Assembly: GCA_030066595.1 (NCBI GenBank) | Contig: JASJBI010000059.1 | Coordinates: 1-64,000 of the forward strand | Reading direction: 5' to 3' | Length of the DNA stretch: 64,000 bases | Source: Alphaproteobacteria bacterium | GTDB taxonomy: Bacteria; Pseudomonadota; Alphaproteobacteria; JAJFFI01 | Shown: positions 1 through 7,493 of the stretch, one piece after another | How the letters are laid out: the number at the start of each line of letters is the position of its first letter | Numbering within the stretch: the first letter of the stretch is position 1 | The notes under the pieces: generated by a model | The model's input: the letters and a program-made list of their open reading frames with translations, nothing else | What the model was told of the DNA's origin: nothing | Database searches by the model: none | Position numbers and translations under genes: made by a program

Positions 1-86
1 GCATGAGCCGGTCCGGCCGCCAGGCCCCAGCCGAGCGCCGCCGCCAGGACCACCGCCAGAAATGTGCCCTTCAGAGTTGCAGCCAT
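1..86 (-). CDS. exported protein, N-terminal fragment (cut by window edge)
   Basis: Reading leftward from an ATG at 86, the first 28 codons encode a classic Sec signal peptide: MAATLKG, a run of Ala, Val and Leu, then a small-residue cleavage region ending in GPAHA. The gene runs off the left edge, so nothing of the mature protein is visible. It lies 100 bp downstream of another exported protein on the same strand and could be the third gene of that transcript. Only export is supported. Confidence 0.6.
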   Translation of the reverse strand, partial: MAATLKGTFLAVVLAAALGWGLAAGPAH

Positions 87-186
87 GCATCCGCGCCCCA
101 ACCTCATGAGGCCCTATTATTACCCTGATGCACGGGCATTCGCAGGAAAATTCAACGCTCTATACGGGTCGAGCGCGGGCGCCGGC

Positions 187-1047
187 TTACTCCAGCAGCC
201 GCCGTTTGAGCTCGGTCAGGCGGCTTTCCAGGGTCACGTTCGCGACTTCGTCGCGCCGCTTGACCAGCACGGGCCAGCCGATGTCCTGCGCATAGTAGAT
301 CTCTTCCCGCACGATGCTGGACTCATCCGCGATGCGTTCCTTGAACTCGGCGTCGATCACGAAGATCTTGCCGGTCAAACGCCGATCATAGGACTGGGCC
401 GGAAGCTCGCGGGTGACCCGGAACGTCACATTGTTGTCGATGAATTCGCGGGCGGTCTTGATGCGGCTCTTGTAGGCCAGCACCAGCTCGTTGCCCACGG
501 CCAGCGGGAACAGCTTGCCGGACACGTTCTCGAAGTCGCGGGTCTCGGCGCCCTCGCGAATGGTCTCGCGCAGGCCATTCTGCTCGCTGCGTTCGCCCGT
601 CCACTCTCCCTCGACGAACAACAGCCCGCCCAGCACATAGCGGGAATCGCTCGCCAGTTCCTGTTGGACCTCGGCGCCGTCGAGGTTGCGGAACCGCGCC
701 TTGCTTTCCTCCGTGACGGCGGTGACCACCCCGGTACTGTCCTGCAGCCGGTAGGAGATGTCCTCCTGGTGGCTGCCGTCGCTTGCCGTGGTTCGCATAT
801 TCAGTTTCTCGAAGCCCGGCTCCGGCGCGTCGCGAAAGGCGCGGCTGACGGCGAAGACCGGCGAAAGCTCGGCGCGCCGCGGGCGCTTTCTCGGCTTGGT
901 CTTTTCGGAGGTCTGGGCGATCACCGGGTCGCTCCCGGCCACCGCCACCTCTGGCACCGCCAGGACGAGTCCGGCCGCCACGACGACCGCACCGACCGTC
1001 ATGGTCTTGAACACCGTTCCGATGCACGCACCGTCGTATCGGGTCAT
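187..1047 (-). CDS. exported protein of unknown function
   Basis: A 286-residue protein whose N-terminus has a hydrophobic segment (MTVGAVVVAAGLVLAVP) ending in a plausible signal peptidase site (AVAGS), followed by a short Lys/Arg/Pro-rich stretch and a mixed alpha/beta-looking domain with no Cys pairs or catalytic motif that I recognise. The ATG at 1047 is preferred over the in-frame TTG at 1053; an ATG at 1005 is also possible. It starts 13-20 bp after the kinase stop on the same strand, so the two are probably co-transcribed. That makes it a candidate periplasmic partner of the kinase, which is inference from position only. Confidence 0.7.
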   Translation of the reverse strand: MTRYDGACIGTVFKTMTVGAVVVAAGLVLAVPEVAVAGSDPVIAQTSEKTKPRKRPRRAELSPVFAVSRAFRDAPEPGFEKLNMRTTASDGSHQEDISYRLQDSTGVVTAVTEESKARFRNLDGAEVQQELASDSRYVLGGLLFVEGEWTGERSEQNGLRETIREGAETRDFENVSGKLFPLAVGNELVLAYKSRIKTAREFIDNNVTFRVTRELPAQSYDRRLTGKIFVIDAEFKERIADESSIVREEIYYAQDIGWPVLVKRRDEVANVTLESRLTELKRRLLE

Positions 1048-1066
1048 CGACAAGCGCCCGCTGATA

Positions 1067-2887
1067 TCAAAGCTGAATCTTCCACTCCGGTTTGATGCGG
1101 TCGCGGCAGGCCGTGCCCTCCGCGCGCCGCGTCTTGCCCTGGAGCGTCACCGTCTGGGTAAACCGGCGACACGGAATGCCATTGGGCCGCACATAGGTCT
1201 GCACCGGCATCACCGAGCCGGAATAGCTGCCGTCCCGGCTGCGCCAGCTGCCCCGTTTGCCGGTTGGCTGCTCTTCCAGCACCGAGTTCAAAACCCCGCT
1301 GACCGCCGCGCAATCCTTGACCGGCAAGCGCGCCTTGAGCGCCGGCAGCAGCCAGGGGCAGGTGACCAGCTTGGCCTTCTTGACCGGCGGCTTCGGTTTC
1401 GCCGGCGGCGGCTTCTGCGGCGTCACCACCTTCGGCTTCTTGGGCTTCGGCGCGGGTGCCTTGGGCGCCGGCTGGGTCGCAGGCGGCAAGGCCGCGGACT
1501 CGGTCGGTTTCTTGGGGGCCGGCTCCGTCTTCGCCGGCTCCACCGGCTGCACCACGCGCGGCTGCGAGGCAGGGTCGGCCGGTGTGGGGGTCTTCGTGGC
1601 CGGCGGTTTCGGCGGCCTCTGTTCCGTCGCGGTCTTGGGCGGCGCGGTGCTGCCGGGGTTCTGGCTGCCGTCCGTCGGCTGTGCCGTCTTGGGTTGCTCG
1701 GATGACGGCGGCGTCGTCTCCCGCATGGTCGGCCGCTCCGTCGCCGCGGTCGGGCGCTCGGCCGTGTCGCGGCCGGACGTTGCCGGCGGCATGACCACTT
1801 CGAGCAGCTTCGGGGCGGCGTACCAGGCGCCGGCGCCGATCGCGAGCAGCACCACCGCCGCCGCGGCCCACTTGCCGACGCTGGAACCCTTCTTCTCTTC
1901 CGCCTCCGGCGGCACGCCCGGCCGGCGCGCCGCCTCGGGGCCGGTCAGCACGGTAGCGCCCTCGACCGCCCGCGGCGCGGGCACGGGCGCCTCGCCGAGC
2001 AAGGCCGCGCGCCAGTCCGCCACGGTCTGCGGCCGGTCCCACTCGTTCACCGCCAGCGCCCAGTCGATGGCGTTCAGGAACGCCTGGCTGTAGCGGCCTG
2101 TGGCCACCTCGATGGCGGGGCTGCAGCTGTCCTGGCGCACCCGGGCCGGCGCCTCCGGCGGCAGCTTGCCGCTGACCGCCTGATAGAGGATCGCGCCCAT
2201 GGCGTAGATGTCGGTCCAGGGACCCTGGTCGCCCTCGGTGTAGTACTGCTCGTTGGGCGCGTAGCCGGGCGTGACGATGCTGGTCAGCCCCCGGCTTTTG
2301 CGGCTGATCTGGTCCCGCGCCGCGCCGAAGTCGAGCAGCACGGGCGAACCATCCGCGCGGATGTAGATGTTGCTCGGCTTGATGTCCCGGTGCAGCACCT
2401 TGGCCGCGTGCACCTCTTCCAGGCCATCCAGCAGCGGCAGGACCACCTGCAGGAGGTCGTCCTCCACGAACCGGCCGCCGTCGCGCTTGATGACCTCGGC
2501 GAAGCTCTCGCCCTGCTCGTAGGCCATCACCATGTAGGCGGTGCCGTGCGCCTCGAAATAGCGGAACACCTGGACGATGCTCTTGTTGCGGAAGCGGGCC
2601 AGCATCTGGGCCTCTTCCATGAAGCGCTCCAGGCCCCAGCGGTAGTCCTCGCCGTCGGCGTTCGACTTGGGCCGCACCGAAACGTCGCCCGCCCGCACCG
2701 CGAACTCGGTCGGCAGGTACTCCTTGATCGCGACCCGCATGTTGAGGTTGTTGTCCCAGGCCAGATAGGTGATGCCGAAGCCGCCCACGCCGAGCACCTG
2801 ATCGAGCCGGTACTCATGCATCTGATAGCCCGGTGGCAGGGCGTTGTAGTGATCTTCGTGGTGGCCGTTGCCGGTGTCCTGGGGCAT
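1067..2887 (-). CDS. membrane-anchored serine/threonine protein kinase with 17 kDa surface-antigen-like outer domain
   Basis: This is a 606-residue Hanks-type kinase. The Gly-rich loop GVGGFG is at about 33-38, the ATP-binding Lys at K55 (VAIKEYLP), HRDIKPSN at 166-173 and DFGAAR at 186-191. The P+1 region TPGYAPNEQ is at about 206-214. A single membrane helix at about 340-358 is followed by a long Pro/Thr/Lys-rich linker and a C-terminal domain (about 509-606) with four Cys. That tail carries the SGSV-P...Y...G..CR.F...V...G.....GTACR...W.I pattern of the 17 kDa surface-antigen (Anti_2) family. Topology predicts a cytoplasmic kinase and a periplasmic C-terminal sensor or cell-wall-binding domain. 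The first gene of a leftward transcript, it is divergent from the flagellar operon. Confidence 0.88.
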   Translation of the reverse strand: MPQDTGNGHHEDHYNALPPGYQMHEYRLDQVLGVGGFGITYLAWDNNLNMRVAIKEYLPTEFAVRAGDVSVRPKSNADGEDYRWGLERFMEEAQMLARFRNKSIVQVFRYFEAHGTAYMVMAYEQGESFAEVIKRDGGRFVEDDLLQVVLPLLDGLEEVHAAKVLHRDIKPSNIYIRADGSPVLLDFGAARDQISRKSRGLTSIVTPGYAPNEQYYTEGDQGPWTDIYAMGAILYQAVSGKLPPEAPARVRQDSCSPAIEVATGRYSQAFLNAIDWALAVNEWDRPQTVADWRAALLGEAPVPAPRAVEGATVLTGPEAARRPGVPPEAEEKKGSSVGKWAAAAVVLLAIGAGAWYAAPKLLEVVMPPATSGRDTAERPTAATERPTMRETTPPSSEQPKTAQPTDGSQNPGSTAPPKTATEQRPPKPPATKTPTPADPASQPRVVQPVEPAKTEPAPKKPTESAALPPATQPAPKAPAPKPKKPKVVTPQKPPPAKPKPPVKKAKLVTCPWLLPALKARLPVKDCAAVSGVLNSVLEEQPTGKRGSWRSRDGSYSGSVMPVQTYVRPNGIPCRRFTQTVTLQGKTRRAEGTACRDRIKPEWKIQL

Positions 2888-3071
2888 GTCACCGTGGTCC
2901 GGGAAGGTGCGGCCCGCGGCAGGAAATCTCCATGGATTCCAAGCCGTTAAGGGGTCGGTCCCGGCGCGATGTCGGCGCTGCGGAACCGTAGCGCCACTAG
3001 CTTCCCGGATCGCATGGGACGAGTCAAGCGCGTGCCCCGGCGGGACGGCCGGGGGGCGGCGTGAAGGTCCG

Positions 3072-3086
3072 TTAAACCTTCATTAA
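3072..3086 (+). promoter_or_regulatory. CtrA-type binding site upstream of the flagellar operon
   Basis: TTAA, seven bases, TTAA: the full CtrA consensus spacing, with each half followed by AAC or AAAC. It lies 61 bp before the GTG start of the FlhB-like gene and in the 259-bp divergent gap with the kinase. CtrA control of class II flagellar genes is established in alphaproteobacteria; binding here is inferred. Confidence 0.55.
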
Positions 3087-3146
3087 ACATCCCGGAAGAG
3101 ACTGAAACTCCGGCGTTCTGGCGCCATCACGGCGGGATCGAGCTGC

Positions 3147-3539
3147 GTGGCCGACGGATCGAACAGCGACAAGGACAAGCGCAAGCGGCCCCTGCGTCAA
3201 TGGGTCGAGAGCACGTCCAACCTCCCTCGCGAGGCGGACCACCGGCCCGACGTGGCCGTGGCGCTCGGCTACGACATCGACGTCGACAACGCGCCCAAGG
3301 TGGTGGCCAAGGGCGAGGGCGTGGTCGCCGAGAAGATCATCGAGATCGCGCTGGCCAACGGCATCAAGGTACGGCGGGACGCAGATCTGGCCACGGTCCT
3401 TTCGGCGCTCGAGATCGACGCCGAGATCCCCTACGAGGCCTTCACCGCGGTGGCCGAGATCCTGTCCTACGTCTACCAGGCCAACGACCGGATTCGCCGG
3501 CAGACGGCCGGCAAGAAGGGTAATGGAGAGACAGCATGA
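3147..3539 (+). CDS. stand-alone FlhB/YscU C-terminal-domain protein (flagellar export switch homologue)
   Basis: A 130-residue soluble protein that aligns with the cytoplasmic domain of FlhB/EscU export-switch proteins: ALGYD at 38-42, APKVVAKGEG at about 49-58, then an AEKIIEIA helix and the IPYEAFTAVAEILSYVY helix at about 95-111. The membrane domain of FlhB is absent, and so is the NPTH autocleavage motif that should precede ALGYD; PDVAV stands there instead. Such FlhX/FhlB-like fragments are known to substitute partly for the FlhB C-domain in other bacteria. The GTG start at 3147 is the only good one. Its stop overlaps the next gene (ATGA), so the two are translationally coupled. Confidence 0.85.
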   Translation: MADGSNSDKDKRKRPLRQWVESTSNLPREADHRPDVAVALGYDIDVDNAPKVVAKGEGVVAEKIIEIALANGIKVRRDADLATVLSALEIDAEIPYEAFTAVAEILSYVYQANDRIRRQTAGKKGNGETA

Positions 3540-3892
3540 GCGAGACCCCGAACACCCCCGCGCTGCAGGACATCACCAGCCGCCTGGGCCAGGTGACGGG
3601 CCACATCACCGCGGCCCGCGACCTGGTCGACAAGGGCAACGAGGTGAACCTGGGCGGCCTCGACCGCGTGGTCGAGAGCCTGTGCCAGGACATCCAGGCC
3701 CTGAAGGAGGCGGACCAGAACCAGTGCCAGCCGGCCCTGGTCGCCATGATCGACGAGTTCGACCGCCTGACCCAGGCGCTCGAGCAGCAGCGCGACAGCC
3801 TGCAACAGCAGCTCAAGAACGTCGCCGATCGCGGCCGCGCCGTGGACGCCTACGGCACCGGCTCGGCCGGCAAGACGCCCTACCTGCGCTGA
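3536..3892 (+). CDS. small coiled-coil protein in flagellar operon, unknown function
   Basis: A 118-residue hydrophilic protein, almost entirely helical by composition, with heptad-like spacing from about residue 12 to 100 (DRLTQALEQQRDSLQQQLKN). There is no signal peptide or membrane segment. It overlaps the FlhB-domain gene by 4 bp and precedes fliO by 95 bp. The size, helicity and position would suit an export chaperone such as FlgN or FliT, but I see no family signature, so that remains a guess. Confidence 0.75.
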   Translation: MSETPNTPALQDITSRLGQVTGHITAARDLVDKGNEVNLGGLDRVVESLCQDIQALKEADQNQCQPALVAMIDEFDRLTQALEQQRDSLQQQLKNVADRGRAVDAYGTGSAGKTPYLR

Positions 3893-3946
3893 CTGGGCAG
3901 GACGCCCCGGCAGAAGGCGGGACCGCGTTGCCGATGCCGACGATCG

Positions 3947-3954
3947 TTAACCAT
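3947..3954 (+). promoter_or_regulatory. TTAACCAT, CtrA half-site upstream of fliO
   Basis: TTAACCAT is the octamer commonly seen as a CtrA half-site. It lies 33 bp before the fliO ATG, in the only real gap of the operon, so fliOP may have a second promoter. The same octamer recurs at 9800-9807. Confidence 0.3.
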
Positions 3955-3987
3955 ACCTCCGCCCCCGGGGCAGAGAGCTGAGACGGC

Positions 3988-4335
3988 ATGGAACTCGACG
4001 GCTATCTCCGCTTCGTGGTCGCGCTTGCCTTTGTGCTGGCGCTGATCGCCCTCTTTGCCTGGCTGGCGCGCCGCTTCGGCATCGGCAGCGGAGCCGTGCG
4101 CCGGCAGGCCCGGGGCAAGCGCCTCTCGGTGGTCGAAGCCGCCGCGGTCGACGGCCGCAGGCGGCTGGTGCTGCTGCGCCGGGACGACGTCGAGCATCTG
4201 GTGCTCATGGGGCCGCAGTCCGAGGTCGTGATCGAGACCGGCATTCCCGCCCCGGCGAACGGCACGTCGGCGGCCGCCGAAACGTCCCCCGCGCCCCCTC
4301 AACCCGAACCGGCCAAGGGCGAGGTGGCGTCATGA
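3988..4335 (+). CDS. fliO: flagellar biosynthetic protein FliO
   Basis: A 115-residue bitopic membrane protein: one helix at about 7-27, then a basic stretch (RRQARGKR) and a small cytoplasmic domain with the FliO pattern RLSVVEAAAVDGRRRLVLLRRD..EHLVLMG at about 45-75, ending in a Pro/Ala/Glu-rich tail. FliO assists assembly of the FliP-FliR core of the flagellar type III export gate. Its last codons overlap the fliP start (ATGA at 4332), so the pair is coupled. Short FliO proteins of this size are usual in alphaproteobacteria. Confidence 0.9.
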   Translation: MELDGYLRFVVALAFVLALIALFAWLARRFGIGSGAVRRQARGKRLSVVEAAAVDGRRRLVLLRRDDVEHLVLMGPQSEVVIETGIPAPANGTSAAAETSPAPPQPEPAKGEVAS

Positions 4336-5069
4336 GCTGGCGGGTTCTGCTTTCGCTCGCCGCTCTGGCGCTGCTCCTGCTGGCCGAGCCGGCCGCGGCC
4401 CAGAGCCTGACCTTGGATCTGGGCGAAGAAGGCTCGACCACCGCCCGGATCCTGCAGCTCGTCGTCCTGCTCACGGTCCTGAGCCTGGCGCCCTCGATCC
4501 TGGTCATGGTGACGTCCTTCACCCGGATCGTGGTCGTCCTGTCGCTGTTGCGCAGCGCCTTGGGCCTGCAGCAGACGCCGCCCAACTCTGTGCTGATCGG
4601 CCTGGCGCTCTTCCTCACCGCCTTCATCATGGCGCCGATCCTGGAAGAGGCCTATGACGCGGGCATCAAGCCCTTGATCGCCGAGGAGATCCAGGAAGAG
4701 CAGGCCTACGAGCGCACGCTCAAGCCGATCCACGGGTTCATGCTCGGCCATGTGCGGGAGAAGGATCTGGAGCTCTTCCTCGGCATCGCCGAGGTGCCGG
4801 AGGAGACCAAGCCCGAGGACTTCCCACTGCGCGCGGTGATCCCGGCCTTCATGATCAGCGAGCTGCGCCGCGCCTTCGAGATCGGCTTTCTGTTGTTCGT
4901 GCCGTTCATCGTGATCGACATGGTGGTGGCCTCGATCCTGATGTCCATGGGCATGCTGATGCTGCCGCCGATCACCATCTCCCTGCCCTTCAAGCTGATC
5001 TTCTTCGTGCTCGTGGACGGCTGGTACATGGTGGTCGGCAGCCTCGTGCGCGGCTTTGGCGGGGGGTAG
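4332..5069 (+). CDS. fliP: flagellar biosynthesis protein FliP (export-gate pore)
   Basis: A 245-residue protein of normal FliP length with a cleavable signal peptide (residues 1-23, ending AEPAAA). The family block ILVMVTSFTRIVVVLSLLR is at about 56-74 and QTPPNSVLIGLALFLT at about 80-95. The C-terminal half has FMISELRRAFEIGFLLFVPFIVID and MGMLMLPPITISLPFKL. FliP pentamers form the pore of the export gate with FliQ and FliR, which are not encoded here. The final 17 residues (229-245, DGWYMVVGSLVRGFGGG) and the stop lie in a DNA segment that recurs twice downstream within an immunity-gene array. The gene itself looks intact. Confidence 0.96.
   Translation: MSWRVLLSLAALALLLLAEPAAAQSLTLDLGEEGSTTARILQLVVLLTVLSLAPSILVMVTSFTRIVVVLSLLRSALGLQQTPPNSVLIGLALFLTAFIMAPILEEAYDAGIKPLIAEEIQEEQAYERTLKPIHGFMLGHVREKDLELFLGIAEVPEETKPEDFPLRAVIPAFMISELRRAFEIGFLLFVPFIVIDMVVASILMSMGMLMLPPITISLPFKLIFFVLVDGWYMVVGSLVRGFGGG
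5016..5069 (+). repeat. fliP 3'-end repeat, copy R1 (within fliP)
   Basis: The last 18 codons of fliP including the TAG stop. This 54-bp segment is the reference copy of a direct repeat found again at 7500-7553 (50 of 54 bases identical, all four differences synonymous) and, partially, at 6501-6539. The lower-GC immunity-gene array begins directly after it. Confidence 0.95.
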
Positions 5070-5083
5070 TGGGGCGCGCCGGA

Positions 5084-5389
5084 ATGCTGCCACGGTGTGT
5101 GATTGGTCTGAAGCTTGGAGACCGTTTCAAGCGATTTCTTTCAAGGCGTGCGGCGAGCAGCGGGTTGCGCGAACCTGTCCCGGGCATTCTCCTGGCCAAG
5201 ACAAAGGATGAGAGAGAAGAACGGCTCATGATTGGCTTCTACGAGCGTGATGAGCTCCCGCTTAACGAGCCCGTCCGGATCATCGAGGCGGGCGGCGTCG
5301 AGTTTCTGATCATCCAGGATCACATCTGCGACGAGTTGGAGGGCGGCACCTTGGACTTCGTGGACGGGCGGCTGACGCTGCTCAAATAG
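5084..5389 (+). CDS. small protein of unknown function, first gene of the post-fliP array
   Basis: About 101 residues from an ATG at 5084; a GTG overlapping the fliP stop (5069) and an internal ATG at 5228 with a purine-rich leader are alternatives. The conserved-looking part is the C-terminal half, IGFYERDELPLNEPVRI then GGVEFLI..DHI.DELEGGTLDFVDGRLTL. The 'LxGxTLDxVDGR' end faintly recalls the HesB/IscA-like fold, but the cluster-binding Cys are missing, so I do not assign it. By context it may be an immunity-type protein. Base composition is visibly lower in GC than in fliP. Confidence 0.5.
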   Translation: MLPRCVIGLKLGDRFKRFLSRRAASSGLREPVPGILLAKTKDEREERLMIGFYERDELPLNEPVRIIEAGGVEFLIIQDHICDELEGGTLDFVDGRLTLLK

Positions 5390-5429
5390 TGGCTTCGTCC
5401 TGCATCCTTAACCCAAATGAGTACATTGC

Positions 5430-5810
5430 ATGGCCGATCTCCCAAGCTTCCATGACGCGAATCTCCTTGGCATTGAAATCAAGAGCGATGACCAGATCTG
5501 GGTCCTTCTTAGGACCGTGGACCAAAGATCAATGTATCTGTGCCTCGAGGAAGTCGAGAGGTTTGCAGGCAGCAATTTTCTTGAGGGAAACATCGTGCTC
5601 GATGTCGAGGTACAGCCCGCAGAGTCGATCAACGAGCAACGCATTTGCGATCTGTTCGACTTCGATCTCAGCTTTGACCGGGACAAGGTGTCCGTCGACA
5701 GGCTGGTTTCCCGTCTTCGGTCGTCGGATCTCAAGCTCATCCTGATAGACCCGACCTACGGATTTGGAGCCGCCTGCATCTGCAAGCATGTCTCCACGCG
5801 GGATGCCTGA
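5430..5810 (+). CDS. putative immunity-type protein, unknown family
   Basis: A 126-residue acidic, soluble, beta-rich-looking protein beginning MADLPSFHDANLLGIEI. The pattern 'FHDA..LGI' followed by DQIWVLLRT, YLCLEEVERF and N.LEGNIVLDVEV resembles small single-domain proteins often found as toxin-neutralising partners, but I cannot name a family. It lies 40 bp after the preceding small gene, is co-oriented, and shares the lower GC content. There is no clear Shine-Dalgarno sequence before the ATG. Confidence 0.6.
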   Translation: MADLPSFHDANLLGIEIKSDDQIWVLLRTVDQRSMYLCLEEVERFAGSNFLEGNIVLDVEVQPAESINEQRICDLFDFDLSFDRDKVSVDRLVSRLRSSDLKLILIDPTYGFGAACICKHVSTRDA

Positions 5811-5831
5811 GCCGAAAGAGTAAGATCGGGC

Positions 5832-6461
5832 ATGGACAATCAGCACAAGCTGGAAGAGATCGAGGCATTGAGCGCAACGAGCACGGCGTCCCTCACCAGG
5901 CTTCTTGCGTATTCGCGCGACGCCGACCCGGAGATCAGATTTCGCGCGATCGAACGCCTGGGCGAGCATCGCTCGGACCCCGGCCTAAAGCGCACACGCG
6001 ATGGACTGTGCGACGATGATAAAATGGTGCGCATAGCGTGCCTGGAGATCGTAGGGGATTGGAAAGACCGGGCTTCGCTGGATCCAGTCACGAAATGTCT
6101 GGACGACAGAGATGTACTCGTCCGGCGCGCGGCCGCCGAGGCTTTGGGCCGCATCGGGGACCCCGCTAGCATTCGCGCACTAAGGTCCAGGATTCTCAGG
6201 TCGGGCGACGCTGAGAAGGCGTCTCTGTTTCTGGCACTCTATGACTGCGGGCTGGCGGAATACCTTGGCGAGTTGCTCGGGTTACTCGAGTCAGACGATT
6301 ACCACGCAAGGTGCAGCGTTGCGAATGCAGCTGCTGGCCGCACAGACAAGACGAACAGGACGTTCATCCTATCGAAGCTTGAGGCGGCTCTCGCGCGAGA
6401 GACGACACAAGCGGCAGGATCTTCATTGCGCGCCGCAATCGATGAGGTCAGAAAGCTGTGA
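5832..6461 (+). CDS. HEAT-repeat protein in the post-fliP array
   Basis: A 209-residue protein built of about five HEAT-like helical pairs, with the typical D-x-x-VRR-x-AAEALGRIGD signature at about residues 95-113 and earlier repeats around PEIRFRAIERLGEH and KMVRIACLEIVGDW. It has no enzyme residues (no E-Z lyase or kinase motif). HEAT proteins of this size act as scaffolds and are one of the recurring folds among polymorphic-toxin immunity proteins; the location makes that reading attractive but unproven. It starts 21 bp after the previous gene and ends 40 bp before repeat R2. Confidence 0.75.
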   Translation: MDNQHKLEEIEALSATSTASLTRLLAYSRDADPEIRFRAIERLGEHRSDPGLKRTRDGLCDDDKMVRIACLEIVGDWKDRASLDPVTKCLDDRDVLVRRAAAEALGRIGDPASIRALRSRILRSGDAEKASLFLALYDCGLAEYLGELLGLLESDDYHARCSVANAAAGRTDKTNRTFILSKLEAALARETTQAAGSSLRAAIDEVRKL

Positions 6462-6500
6462 CTGATTTTGGGTTCTGCAAGGGTTTGCGTCGCTTCTGGG

Positions 6501-6539
6501 GTTTTCGGCGCGCTGCTCCGCGGCTTTGGCGGGGGGTAG
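6501..6539 (+). repeat. degenerate fliP 3'-end repeat, copy R2
   Basis: Thirteen in-frame codons reading VFGALLRGFGGG-stop, against VVGSLVRGFGGG-stop in FliP. The last 21 bases (6519-6539) are identical to the end of fliP. Upstream of 6501 the similarity fades. It separates the HEAT-protein cassette from the Imm53/barstar cassette. Confidence 0.8.
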
Positions 6540-6569
6540 CTGACCTTATGAACCCCAGGGGCAGCCAGA

Positions 6570-6884
6570 ATGCCTGACATGACATCCGATGAACTGACCT
6601 GGCTCCAGCGCTGGTACGAGGATCAGTGCGACGGCGACTGGGAGCATTCTTTCGGCGTCAAGATCGAAACCCTCGACAATCCGGGTTGGAGCGTTGACGT
6701 CGATCTCACAGAGACGGACCTGGAGGGGGTACCGTTCGAGACGATCAAGATCGATCGAACCGAGCACGACTGGATCTATTGCGACCTCAGAGAGGGGAAG
6801 TTCTTCGCGGCATGCGGTCCGCAGAACTTGGCCGAGATCCTGAGGATCTTTCGCGAATGGGCGGCCGGTTGCGGGGGACGGTAG
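6570..6884 (+). CDS. Imm53-family immunity protein
   Basis: A 104-residue protein matching the Imm53 pattern nearly end to end: LTWLQRWYEDQCDGDWEHSFG at about 9-29, then IETLDNPGW at about 32-40, VDLTETDLEG and a closing LAEILRIFREW helix. Imm53 proteins are predicted single-domain antidotes to nuclease-type toxins of polymorphic or contact-dependent systems. No toxin gene is adjacent, so this is an orphan immunity gene. It starts 30 bp after repeat R2 and is followed after 7 bp by the barstar-like gene, so they probably share a transcript. Confidence 0.85.
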   Translation: MPDMTSDELTWLQRWYEDQCDGDWEHSFGVKIETLDNPGWSVDVDLTETDLEGVPFETIKIDRTEHDWIYCDLREGKFFAACGPQNLAEILRIFREWAAGCGGR

Positions 6885-6891
6885 AAGACCG

Positions 6892-7440
6892 ATGGCGCAC
6901 GACTTCCTCTACAACACCATTCCTCCTTGGGTCCTCCTGGAGCCGTTTCCCGAGGCGGATATGAAGGTCTTTCCGGCGATCCAATATCAGCGGGAATCCA
7001 CCAACTATTGCTCGCTGCCCGTGGTCCGTTTTCTAAGGGGTTGCAGGATGCGTAGCGAGGAAGCGCTGTGGAACGAGATGTCGGCAGCGCTGCAGTTTTA
7101 CGGGCCAAGGGGGGATACGTGGAACGTGATCGATGAACTCCTGGAAGAGATGTACGAGTGGATGCCCGGAGATACCTTCATAATCCTGATCTGGGACGCT
7201 CAGGATCTGCTGCTTGATGAGGATCCGGCCCTACTTAGGCACTTTCTAGAGTTGATGAACGACGCCGGCGACATGTGGAGCAAGCCGGTCACCGACAACC
7301 GCCGGTACAACCGCCCGGCGGTCCCGTTCCACACCATCTGTCAATATCCGAAACACAAGGAGCAGCAGGTGTATGAGCGCTACCAGCCGTTCTCCGACCT
7401 GTTCGCCTGGTCGGACCTTGCCGACGTAGCGAAAACGTAG
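6892..7440 (+). CDS. barstar-like immunity protein
   Basis: A 182-residue protein whose middle resembles barstar, the intracellular inhibitor of barnase-type RNases: an EEALWNEMSAALQFYGPRGDTWNVIDELLEEM helix-loop-helix (about 55-86), then the strand FIILIWDAQDLL and a helix LLRHFLELMNDAG. The usual '(F/Y)G.NWDAL.D' motif is altered to YGPRGDTWNVIDEL. The N-terminal 50 residues and a C-terminal 45-residue extension are outside classic barstar length (about 90). It lies 7 bp after the Imm53-like gene. Function in toxin neutralisation is inferred from fold and neighbours. Confidence 0.68.
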   Translation: MAHDFLYNTIPPWVLLEPFPEADMKVFPAIQYQRESTNYCSLPVVRFLRGCRMRSEEALWNEMSAALQFYGPRGDTWNVIDELLEEMYEWMPGDTFIILIWDAQDLLLDEDPALLRHFLELMNDAGDMWSKPVTDNRRYNRPAVPFHTICQYPKHKEQQVYERYQPFSDLFAWSDLADVAKT

Positions 7441-7493
7441 CTCGCGAATCGCGGGACCGGTGCGGACCTGGAAAGCGTGGCCAAGGACGGGTC

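Noticed and set aside
64..1095. Long plus-strand open frame of 343 codons over the exported-protein gene
   Set aside because: It is the complement of a gene with a signal peptide and normal codon use. The frame has no start context and a low-complexity Ala/Gly/His composition.
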